Assembly (NCBI GenBank): GCA_964599565.1
Contig: CAZRFE010000123.1
Location: forward strand, 1-5,095
DNA length: 5,095 bases
Origin: JAJUFS01 sp964599565
GTDB lineage: Bacteria > Pseudomonadota > Gammaproteobacteria > Natronospirales > JAJUFS01
Direction of reading: 5' to 3'
The notes below the pieces were generated by a model. That model made no database searches. It saw only the letters and a program-made list of their open reading frames with translations, and had not been told where the DNA came from. A program made the translations under genes and the position numbers. This document shows, piece after piece, positions 1 to 5,095 of this stretch (the stretch's first letter is position 1; each line of letters starts with the position of its first letter).

Positions 1-112
1 GCAGCGCCTTGCAGGCCTGCACGCCGGAATAATCGAACTCGCAGGCCTGCCCGATGACGATGGGGCCGGCGCCGATGATGAGAACACTTTCGATGTCGCT
101 TCTTTTAGGCAT
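1..112 (-). CDS. carB: Carbamoyl phosphate synthetase large subunit, N-terminal fragment
   Basis: Only the first 37 codons are present; the gene runs off the left edge. The fragment begins MPKRSDIESVLIIGAGPIVI and continues with a GQACEFDYSG stretch, which is the very conserved opening of bacterial CarB. CarB is the ATP-grasp synthetase subunit: it makes carbamoyl phosphate from bicarbonate, two ATP and ammonia channelled from CarA, in the cytoplasm, for arginine and pyrimidine synthesis. The visible part is the start of the first pre-ATP-grasp fold; no catalytic residues are in view. The ATG at 112-110 is chosen because MPKR is the usual family start. No Shine-Dalgarno-like GGAG lies in the 20 bases before it, which is odd for a gene that should match CarA in amount. 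It follows carA on the same strand after 75 bases, so co-transcription is likely. Confidence 0.96.
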   Translation of the reverse strand, partial: MPKRSDIESVLIIGAGPIVIGQACEFDYSGVQACKAL

Positions 113-125
113 GTGTCCGGACCGT

Positions 126-147
126 GCGCAGCCGTGCGGCGATGCGC
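126..147 (-). other. Small hairpin in the carA-carB spacer
   Basis: The 75-base spacer between the carA stop and the carB start (187-113) contains no gene. It holds an imperfect hairpin: five pairs (126-130 with 143-147), a two-base bulge at 141-142, three more pairs (131-133 with 138-140) and a four-base loop. It ends about 13 bases before the carB ATG. It has no U-run after it, so it does not look like a terminator. It could affect ribosome loading at carB or be chance in GC-rich sequence. Confidence 0.3.
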
Positions 148-187
148 CCTCTCAAAGGCTCAGGAATGTTCAGTCAAATGCAAAACG

Positions 188-1354
188 TCACGCCGTGGCG
201 GACTGTTTCGACTTTCTCGCGTATTCCGCCATGTCGCGCACGAAACGCTCGAACAGCGGCTGGATGTCATGCGGGCCCGGACTGCTTTCCGGATGCCCCT
301 GGAAACTGAATGCAGGACGGTCGTCGAGTGCGATGCCCTGCAGGCTGCCGTCGAACAGCGAGCGATGTGTCGCCTTCGCGTGCGCGGGCAGCGTCTTCTC
401 ATCCACGGCGAAACCGTGGTTCTGGCTGGTGATCATCACCTTGCCGGATTCGAGATCGATGACCGGATGGTTCGCACCGTGGTGGCCGAACTTCATCTTC
501 AGCGTCCTTGCGCCGACGGCAAGGCCAAGCAGCTGGTGACCGAGACAGATGCCGAACAGCGGAATGCGCGCCTCGAGAAACTTCCTTGTCGCTTCGATCG
601 CGTAATCGCAAGGCTCCGGATCGCCCGGACCGTTGGACAGGAACACGCCATCGGGATTCATCGCGAGCACGTCTTCCGCCGGCGTCTGCGCGGGCACTAC
701 CGTCATGCGGCAATCGTGATCGGCGAGTATGCGCAGGATGTTCTGCTTCACGCCGTAGTCATAGGCAACGACGTGGAACCGCTCGCCCTTGCGAACGGCA
801 TAGCTGTCGCCTTCGAGCAGCCATGTGCCCTGCGACCACGTGTATGGCGCATCGACGGTCACGACCTTCGCGAGATCCATGCCCTTCAAGCCCGGAAACG
901 CCTTCGCTTCGGCAAGCGCCTTCTTCTCGTCGATATCGCCGGCCATGATGCAGCCATTCTGCGCACCTTTTTCGCGCAAAAGGCGCGTAAGCCGCCGCGT
1001 GTCGACATCCGCGATGCCGACGACGCCCTGTTCTGCGAGGTAGCCAGGCAACGGCTGGCGTGCGCGCCAGTTCGATGCGGACGGCGGCAGGTCGCGGATC
1101 ACGAGACCGGAAGCGGCGATGCGATTCGACTCGATGTCGAGTTCATTCGCGCCGGTATTGCCGATGTGGGGATAGGTGAACGTGACGATCTGTTTCGTGT
1201 AGGAAGGATCGGTGAGGATTTCCTGGTAACCGGTCATGGCGGTATTGAAAACGACTTCGCCGACCGTGACGCCGTCGGCGCCAATGGACGTGCCCCGGAA
1301 TACGCTGCCGTCCTCAAGAACGAGAATGGCGGGTTTGAGCTCGGCCTTGCCCAA
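188..1354 (-). CDS. carA: Carbamoyl phosphate synthetase small (glutaminase) subunit
   Basis: The 388-residue product has the family's usual length (E. coli CarA has 382). Residues 1-150 are the CPSase small-chain N-terminal domain, with the conserved GEVVFNTAMTGYQEILTDPSY block at about 32-52. Residues 193-380 are a class I glutamine amidotransferase domain: oxyanion-loop region LSNGPGDP (239-246), nucleophile Cys270 in FGICLGHQLL, and His354/Glu356 in FQGHPESSPGPHD. All three triad residues are present. It hydrolyses glutamine and passes ammonia to CarB. The start is read as TTG at 1354-1352, because a GGAGGT lies four bases upstream, an in-frame TGA lies six codons upstream, and the next in-frame Met is residue 40, inside the conserved fold. 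E. coli carA also starts with UUG. It appears to be transcribed from its own promoter at 1486-1514 and together with carB. Confidence 0.97.
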   Translation of the reverse strand: MGKAELKPAILVLEDGSVFRGTSIGADGVTVGEVVFNTAMTGYQEILTDPSYTKQIVTFTYPHIGNTGANELDIESNRIAASGLVIRDLPPSASNWRARQPLPGYLAEQGVVGIADVDTRRLTRLLREKGAQNGCIMAGDIDEKKALAEAKAFPGLKGMDLAKVVTVDAPYTWSQGTWLLEGDSYAVRKGERFHVVAYDYGVKQNILRILADHDCRMTVVPAQTPAEDVLAMNPDGVFLSNGPGDPEPCDYAIEATRKFLEARIPLFGICLGHQLLGLAVGARTLKMKFGHHGANHPVIDLESGKVMITSQNHGFAVDEKTLPAHAKATHRSLFDGSLQGIALDDRPAFSFQGHPESSPGPHDIQPLFERFVRDMAEYARKSKQSATA

Positions 1355-1358
1355 GGTG

Positions 1359-1364
1359 ACCTCC
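1359..1364 (-). promoter_or_regulatory. Ribosome binding site of carA (decides a TTG start)
   Basis: On the minus strand GGAGGT is followed by CACC and then TTG. This is the best Shine-Dalgarno sequence in the window, although the four-base spacing is tight. It is the main reason for starting carA at the TTG; the nearby ATG at 1373-1371 is in another frame and meets TGA two codons later. Confidence 0.75.
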
Positions 1365-1415
1365 GTCAGTCATGCGGTACGCCACGTGCATCGCTGCGAA
1401 TTACGCGCATACGGA

Positions 1416-1447
1416 AAGCGGGAGGGATCTGCCGATCCATCCCGCTT
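1416..1447 (-). terminator. Strong hairpin in the carA leader, possible attenuator terminator
   Basis: Eight outer pairs (1416-1423 with 1440-1447), one mismatch (1424/1439), five inner pairs (1425-1429 with 1434-1438) and a four-base loop (1430-1433). In the transcript the 3' arm ends CCCGCUUU and is followed by CC, so only three Us are present and two of them sit in the stem. The stem is typical of an intrinsic terminator; the U-run is weak. Alternatives are a leader structure controlling translation or RNA stability, or a dispersed palindromic repeat. Confidence 0.4.
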
Positions 1448-1485
1448 CGTGCTTTGCACTCTTCTGAAGTGCCGTGGATCGATGA

Positions 1486-1514
1486 ATTTTACTGAACCGC
1501 GGCCGGAGTGTCCA
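1486..1514 (-). promoter_or_regulatory. Predicted sigma70-type promoter of carAB
   Basis: On the minus strand TGGACA (1514-1509, five of six matches to TTGACA) and TAAAAT (1491-1486, five of six to TATAAT) are separated by exactly 17 bases. It lies 12 bases after the dapB stop and points into carA, with a predicted start at about 1480-1479. That leaves a leader of roughly 125 bases. A TGAAT half-site like half of an ArgR box overlaps the -10 region, but the partner half is missing. Confidence 0.65.
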
Positions 1515-1526
1515 TGCGAATCCTGT

Positions 1527-2297
1527 TCAGGACAGGTCCAGCACGTCCCGCATTCCATAAAAGCCGTTCGCACGCCCATGCAGCCACGCCGCGGCGCGCA
1601 ACGCGCCGGACGCAAACGCGTTGCGGCTGAAGGCGCTGTGGCCGAGACGGATTTCCTCGCTCGCCGAGACCAGCCGCACATCGTGCTCACCGACAATTTC
1701 GCCGGCACGTACAGCATGGAATCCGATACTGCCCGTCGTGCGCACGCCCGAATGGCCATTGCTGGCAAGTTCCTCGAGCGTGCGACCGCGCGCGGCCGCC
1801 ACCACTTGGCCAAGCGCCAACGCCGTGCCTGACGGCGCGTCCACCTTGTGGCGGTGATGCGCCTCCACGATCTCCGCGTCGTACTCCTCGCCGAGGCGGT
1901 CTGCGACCTGCGCGAGTGCGGCGAGCAGCAGGTTCACGCCAACGCTCATGTTCGGCGCCCAGAGGACGGGGATGTCACGGCCCGCCGCCTCGAGCGCCTG
2001 CCGCTGCGCGACATCCATGCCCGTGGTTCCGCAGACGAGCGCCCGGCGCGCAGCGGTGCAGGCCGCAATGATCGCGCCGGTGAATTCGGGGCGGGTGAAA
2101 TCGATGGCAACGTCCGCGGCGTTGACGACGGTTTGCAGGTTGTCGGAAACGATCACGCCTGTTGGCAGATCGCAGCTGCCGGCGCGGGCATGCACCGCGG
2201 TGACGTCAAAGCGAGGATCTTCCCGGCCGAGAGCGACCACGGCGCGCCCCATGCGTCCCCCGGCGCCGAGCACGGCAAGACGAATCACTTCGGACAT
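1527..2297 (-). CDS. dapB: 4-hydroxy-tetrahydrodipicolinate reductase
   Basis: The 256-residue product carries all the DapB hallmarks. Residues 1-120 are the Rossmann nucleotide-binding domain with GAGGRMG at 11-17, DFTRPE at 66-71 and CGTTG at 89-93. Residues from about 120 form the substrate and tetramer domain, with EAHHRHKVDAPSGTA at 145-159. His147 and Lys151 match the catalytic His159 and Lys163 of the E. coli enzyme, and the SGT motif binds substrate. It reduces 4-hydroxy-tetrahydrodipicolinate with NAD(P)H in the diaminopimelate and lysine pathway, which supplies peptidoglycan and protein synthesis. It is slightly shorter than the E. coli protein (273), within family range. The ATG at 2297-2295 follows GGGGGAG, which ends only two bases before it. 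It lies 20 bases after dnaJ, so it is probably translated from the chaperone transcript; I see no promoter in that gap. A five-pair hairpin (1522-1536) spans its stop codon but has no U-run. Confidence 0.97.
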   Translation of the reverse strand: MSEVIRLAVLGAGGRMGRAVVALGREDPRFDVTAVHARAGSCDLPTGVIVSDNLQTVVNAADVAIDFTRPEFTGAIIAACTAARRALVCGTTGMDVAQRQALEAAGRDIPVLWAPNMSVGVNLLLAALAQVADRLGEEYDAEIVEAHHRHKVDAPSGTALALGQVVAAARGRTLEELASNGHSGVRTTGSIGFHAVRAGEIVGEHDVRLVSASEEIRLGHSAFSRNAFASGALRAAAWLHGRANGFYGMRDVLDLS

Positions 2298-2317
2298 GGC
2301 TCCCCCGCAGATCCCGT

Positions 2318-3466
2318 TCAGGATTTCATATTGTCGAAGAACGTCCGCACGCCGTCGAGCCAGGAGGACTTGCGCGGGCTATGCCGCGTGCCACCGGCTT
2401 CCAGTGAACTCTCGAACTGCTTCAGCAGTTCCTTCTGTTCCTTCGTGAGGTTCACCGGCGTCTCGACCTGCACCTGGCAGTAGAGATCGCCGACGCTGCC
2501 GCTCCTGACCGACTTCACGCCCTTGCCGCGCAGGCGAAACTGCTTGCCGCCCTGGGTTTCGGCCGGAATCTTCAGCGTCACCCGGCCGTTCAGCGTCGGC
2601 ACCTCGACCTCGCCGCCGAGCGCGGCCGTTGCGAGGCTTACCGGAACCTCGCAATGCAGGTCGCTGCCTTCGCGGCGGAAAATGCGGTGAGGACGCACGA
2701 CGATCTCGACGTACAGGTCGCCGGGTGGCCCGCCATTCTCCCCGGCCTCGCCCTCGCCGGTCAGCCGGATGCGATCGCCGTTGTCGACGCCGGCCGGAAT
2801 CTTCACCGAGAGGTTGCGCGTTTCCTGCTTGCGGCCGCGCCCGCCGCAGTCCGGGCACGGCTCCGTGATGACGGTGCCCGCGCCCCGGCATTCGGGGCAG
2901 GTCTGCTGGATGGAGAAGAAACCCTGCTGCATACGCACCTGGCCCGCGCCGCCGCAGGTTCCGCAGGTGTGTGGCTCCGTGCCGGGCTTTGCACCCGATC
3001 CCTTGCAGGTTTCGCACTGGACAAGCCGCGGCACGCGGATTTCCACCGTGTCGCCGCCGACCGCCTGCTCAAGGTCGAGCGCAAGTTCGTAGCGCAGGTC
3101 GGCGCCACGGAATACGCGGCGCCCGCCGCCACCGCCGCGACGCGCGCCACCACCGAAGATATCGCCGAATATATCGCCGAAGATGTCACCGAAATCCGCA
3201 CCGCCGCGCCCGGCGCCGAAACCGCCCGCTCCCATGGACGGATCAAAGCCCGCGTGGCCGAACTGGTCGTACGCAGCGCGCTTCTGCGGATCGGAAAGCA
3301 CCTCGTAGGCTTCCTTCACTTCCTTGAATTTCGCTTCGGCTTCCTTGTCGCCGGGATTGCGGTCCGGGTGATATTTCATCGCAAAGCGCCGGTACGCTTT
3401 CTTCAGTTCCGCGTCCGGTACGTTGCGCTCGACGCCCAGTACCTCGTAGTAGTCCCGTTTTGCCAT
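2318..3466 (-). CDS. dnaJ: Chaperone protein DnaJ (Hsp40, type I)
   Basis: The 382-residue product is a full-length class A J-protein. The J domain (about 1-70) has the HPD motif at 33-35, which triggers DnaK ATP hydrolysis. A Gly/Phe-rich linker (about 75-118) contains GDIF three times in tandem. The zinc domain has four CxxCxGxG-type repeats: Cys151/154, 168/171, 190/193 and 204/207; all eight cysteines are present. The C-terminal substrate-binding domains follow (about 215-345), then a short tail. It delivers unfolded clients to DnaK in the cytoplasm. The ATG at 3466-3464 starts MAKRDYYEVLGV, the normal family start, but no clear Shine-Dalgarno lies before it: the preceding bases are A-rich (GAAAAACAAG). 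Its neighbours are dnaK 146 bases upstream and dapB 20 bases downstream. Its level may therefore be held below that of DnaK by the hairpin upstream and the weak ribosome site. Confidence 0.98.
   Translation of the reverse strand: MAKRDYYEVLGVERNVPDAELKKAYRRFAMKYHPDRNPGDKEAEAKFKEVKEAYEVLSDPQKRAAYDQFGHAGFDPSMGAGGFGAGRGGADFGDIFGDIFGDIFGGGARRGGGGGRRVFRGADLRYELALDLEQAVGGDTVEIRVPRLVQCETCKGSGAKPGTEPHTCGTCGGAGQVRMQQGFFSIQQTCPECRGAGTVITEPCPDCGGRGRKQETRNLSVKIPAGVDNGDRIRLTGEGEAGENGGPPGDLYVEIVVRPHRIFRREGSDLHCEVPVSLATAALGGEVEVPTLNGRVTLKIPAETQGGKQFRLRGKGVKSVRSGSVGDLYCQVQVETPVNLTKEQKELLKQFESSLEAGGTRHSPRKSSWLDGVRTFFDNMKS
3155..3190 (-). repeat. Three 12-base tandem repeats inside dnaJ
   Basis: Three adjacent 12-base units (3179-3190, 3167-3178, 3155-3166) encode GDIF-GDIF-GDIF, DnaJ residues 93-104. 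The units differ at a few positions. E. coli DnaJ has a similar DIF-rich stretch here, so the motif is typical; the near-perfect tandem DNA form could change copy number by slippage in steps of four residues without a frameshift. Confidence 0.85.
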
Positions 3467-3612
3467 CTTGTTTTTCGAGAGGTCCGCGCCGGAGGCGAGC
3501 GTCTGTCACGCCCTTGCCGGTGCCGCTTTCTCCATCCCCTTGGTTGATGCCTCAGTAACGGCGACGGCAGCCGCATGCGGCCGCCGTCGTTCCGTCCGAA
3601 CCGTTCGTACTG
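3467..3612 (-). other. dnaK-dnaJ intergenic region
   Basis: This 146-base gap between the dnaK stop and the dnaJ start holds one strong hairpin (3562-3589) and no convincing gene. I looked for a sigma70-type or sigma32-type (CTTGAA / CCCCAT) promoter facing dnaJ and found none that fits. dnaJ is therefore most likely reached by read-through from dnaK. Confidence 0.6.
3562..3589 (-). terminator. GC hairpin after dnaK, partial terminator or mRNA stabiliser
   Basis: Seven pairs (3562-3568 with 3583-3589), a G-U wobble in the RNA (3569/3582), four more pairs (3570-3573 with 3578-3581) and a CAUG loop. It begins 23 bases after the dnaK stop. No U-run follows, so it is not a standard intrinsic terminator. 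Since dnaJ has no visible promoter of its own, the likely role is to protect the dnaK 3' end or to reduce read-through, giving more DnaK than DnaJ. This is inference from position. Confidence 0.5.
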
Positions 3613-5095
3613 TTACTTCTTCTCGTCCTTCACTTCCTCGAACTCCGCGTCGACGACGTCTTCGTCACGCTGTGCACCGTCGGCTTCGCCGCCGGCCGCT
3701 TCCTGCGCTTTTGCATACATCTGCTCGGCGAGCTTGTGCGAGGATTCGGCGAGCGCCTGCGTCTTCTGCTCGATCGCGTCCTTGTCGTCGCCCTTCATCG
3801 CTTCCTTCAGTTCCTCGACCGCCTTTTCGATCTTCTCCTTCTCCGCCGCATCGAGCTTCTCGCCGAATTCCTTCAGCGATTTCGTCGTGGCGTGGATCAT
3901 CGCGTCCGCCTGGTTGCGGGCATCGACCAGCGCGCGCGCCTTCTTGTCCTCGTCGGCGTGCGCTTCGGCGTCGCGCACCATCTTGTCGATTTCCTCGTCA
4001 CTCAGGCCAGAGGACGCCTTGATGGTGATCTTCTGCTCCTTGCCGGTCGCCTTGTCCTTCGCGGAGACATGCAGGATGCCGTTCGCATCGATGTCGAACG
4101 TCACTTCAATCTGCGGCACGCCGCGCGGCGCGGGCGGAATGTCGGTGAGATCGAAACGGCCGAGCGACTTGTTGCCGCTCGCCATCTCGCGCTCGCCCTG
4201 CAGCACGTGCACGGTCACCGCGCCCTGGTTGTCCTCGGCGGTCGAGAACACCTGCGAAGCCTTCGTCGGGATCGTGGTGTTCTTGTCGATGAGCTTGGTC
4301 ATCACGCCGCCCAGCGTCTCGATGCCGAGCGACAGCGGCGTGACGTCGAGCAGCAGCACATCCTTCACTTCGCCGCCGAGCACGCCGCCCTGGATCGCCG
4401 CACCGACTGCGACGGCCTCATCCGGGTTCACGTCCTTGCGCGGATCCTTGCCGAAGAAATCCTTCACCGCTTCCTGCACCTTCGGCATGCGCGTCTGGCC
4501 GCCGACGAGAATCACGTCGTCGATCTCGGAGACCGACATGCCCGCGTCCTTCAATGCGACCTTGCACGGCTCGATGGTGCGCGCGACAAGGTCCTCGACC
4601 AGCGCTTCGAGCTTCGCGCGGGTGAGCTTGATGGTGAGATGCTTCGGGCCGGACGCATCCGCGGTGATGTACGGCAGGTTGATTTCCGTCTGCGTCGAGG
4701 AGCTGAGTTCGATCTTCGCCTTCTCCGCCGCTTCCTTCAGGCGCTGCATGGCAAGCGGGTCGCGACGAATGTCCATGCCCTGCTCTTTCTTAAATTCCTC
4801 GGCGAGGTAATCGATGATGCGCTTGTCGAAGTCCTCGCCGCCGAGGAACGTGTCGCCGTTGGTGGACAGCACCTCGAACTGGTGTTCGCCGTCGACCTCC
4901 GCGATCTCGATGATGGAAATGTCGAACGTGCCGCCGCCAAGGTCGTACACCGCGATCTTGCGGTCGCCCTTCTTCTTGTCGAGGCCGTAGGCAAGTGCCG
5001 CCGCGGTCGGCTCGTTGATGATGCGATTTACTTCAAGCCCCTCGATCCGGCCCGCGTCCTTGGTCTCCTGGCGCTGGGAATCATTGAAATACGCA
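3613..5095 (-). CDS. dnaK: Chaperone protein DnaK (Hsp70), C-terminal part
   Basis: The gene enters from the right edge; 493 codons and the TAA stop are present, starting at AYFNDSQRQETKDAG, which matches E. coli DnaK from residue 144. With about 143 missing residues the full protein would be near 636, the normal length. Visible in order: the rest of the ATPase domain with NEPTAAALAYG (Glu171 equivalent), DLGGGTFD (Thr199 equivalent, codon 4929-4927) and VILVGGQTRMP; the interdomain linker VLLLDV (codons 4359-4342); the beta-sandwich peptide-binding domain with TTIPTKASQVFSTAEDNQ and APRGVPQIEVTFDIDANGILHVSA; the helical lid, rich in Lys and Glu; and a DDVVDAEFEEV-type acidic tail (here DEDVVDAEFEEVKDEKK). 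It is the ATP-driven folding chaperone working with DnaJ and GrpE. An in-frame GTG at 4950 is only an internal valine (VYDLGGG), not the start. Its promoter lies outside the window. Confidence 0.99.
   Translation of the reverse strand, partial: AYFNDSQRQETKDAGRIEGLEVNRIINEPTAAALAYGLDKKKGDRKIAVYDLGGGTFDISIIEIAEVDGEHQFEVLSTNGDTFLGGEDFDKRIIDYLAEEFKKEQGMDIRRDPLAMQRLKEAAEKAKIELSSSTQTEINLPYITADASGPKHLTIKLTRAKLEALVEDLVARTIEPCKVALKDAGMSVSEIDDVILVGGQTRMPKVQEAVKDFFGKDPRKDVNPDEAVAVGAAIQGGVLGGEVKDVLLLDVTPLSLGIETLGGVMTKLIDKNTTIPTKASQVFSTAEDNQGAVTVHVLQGEREMASGNKSLGRFDLTDIPPAPRGVPQIEVTFDIDANGILHVSAKDKATGKEQKITIKASSGLSDEEIDKMVRDAEAHADEDKKARALVDARNQADAMIHATTKSLKEFGEKLDAAEKEKIEKAVEELKEAMKGDDKDAIEQKTQALAESSHKLAEQMYAKAQEAAGGEADGAQRDEDVVDAEFEEVKDEKK

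Larger units (their letters stand above)
1355..1480 (-). promoter_or_regulatory. carA 5' leader with competing RNA pairings (attenuator-like)
   Basis: Seen: from the predicted start near 1480, the leader RNA begins GAUCCA (1480-1475), which is complementary to UGGAUC at 1439-1434. That second segment is also the inner 5' arm of the strong hairpin at 1416-1447, so the two helices exclude each other. Between them lies GCACU/AGUGC (1472-1468 with 1460-1456), and the AGUGC arm also competes with GCAC at 1452-1449. This early helix versus late hairpin layout is that of a transcription attenuator or riboswitch-like leader. Known: carAB in gammaproteobacteria is controlled by arginine and pyrimidines. 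Inferred: this leader may tune carAB to one of them. The late hairpin has only a short U-run, so terminator activity is uncertain. I do not recognise it as a named RNA family. Confidence 0.45.

Noticed and set aside
11..50. The palindrome GCAGGCCTGC occurs twice (11-20 and 41-50), suggesting an operator or uptake-type repeat.
   Set aside because: Both copies encode the Gln-Ala-Cys that occurs twice in the conserved CarB N-terminus with identical codons, so coding explains them.
113..1495. A 460-codon plus-strand open frame covering all of carA.
   Set aside because: It is antisense to a gene with a full catalytic triad and family-wide conservation. Its translation is Arg-rich and of no recognisable family, as expected from a shadow frame in GC-rich DNA.
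1482..1497. Possible ArgR box (TGAAT, four bases, second half) at the carA promoter.
   Set aside because: The first half matches TGAAT but the second half is CTGAA rather than ATTCA, only two of five matches.
1522..1536. Five-pair hairpin over the dapB stop as a terminator.
   Set aside because: The stem is short and no U-run follows.
3467..3520. RNA thermometer (ROSE or fourU type) before dnaJ.
   Set aside because: There is no UUUU or UUGCU-type segment paired to a Shine-Dalgarno, and no clear Shine-Dalgarno to mask.
2654..3547. A 297-codon plus-strand open frame opposite dnaJ.
   Set aside because: It is a shadow of dnaJ without a recognisable domain or plausible context.
3575..4810. A 411-codon plus-strand open frame opposite dnaK, very rich in Ser and Ala.
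   Set aside because: The composition is what antisense reading of Lys/Glu/Asp-rich dnaK codons gives; no domain is visible, and dnaK is certain.
1..5095. A new defence, mobile or biosynthetic system.
   Set aside because: All coding capacity is taken by five well-known housekeeping genes, with no inverted repeats, integrase, transposase, array or compositional break.

Overview
The window is a piece of chromosomal housekeeping DNA from a GC-rich bacterium. All five protein genes lie on the minus strand, so transcription runs from high to low coordinates: dnaK (3' part), dnaJ, dapB, carA, carB (5' end). This order and the close match of the DnaK part to the Escherichia coli protein point to a gammaproteobacterium. 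The GC-rich codon use would suit a pseudomonad-like or xanthomonad-like lineage, but nothing in the window fixes the genus.

Layout in transcription order. Positions 5095-3613 hold the last 493 codons of the Hsp70 chaperone DnaK. A 146-base gap (3612-3467) follows, with a strong GC hairpin just after the dnaK stop. dnaJ (3466-2318), the Hsp40 co-chaperone, is followed after only 20 bases by dapB (2297-1527), the second step of the diaminopimelate/lysine branch. A 172-base gap (1526-1355) then holds a near-consensus sigma70-type promoter and a leader with a very stable hairpin and competing upstream pairings. carA (1354-188) starts with TTG. After a 75-base spacer, carB starts at 112 and runs off the left edge.

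How the genes relate: DnaK and DnaJ are one chaperone machine (the partner GrpE is presumably upstream, outside the window). DapB appears to be carried on the chaperone transcript. CarA and CarB form carbamoyl phosphate synthetase, which feeds arginine and pyrimidine synthesis, and they appear to have their own promoter directly after dapB.

No mobile element, CRISPR array, tRNA, rRNA, phage gene or defence system is visible, and I found no new multi-gene system. The part most worth attention is the carA leader, which looks like a small attenuator-type RNA switch. The long plus-strand open frames are antisense shadows of these GC-rich genes.
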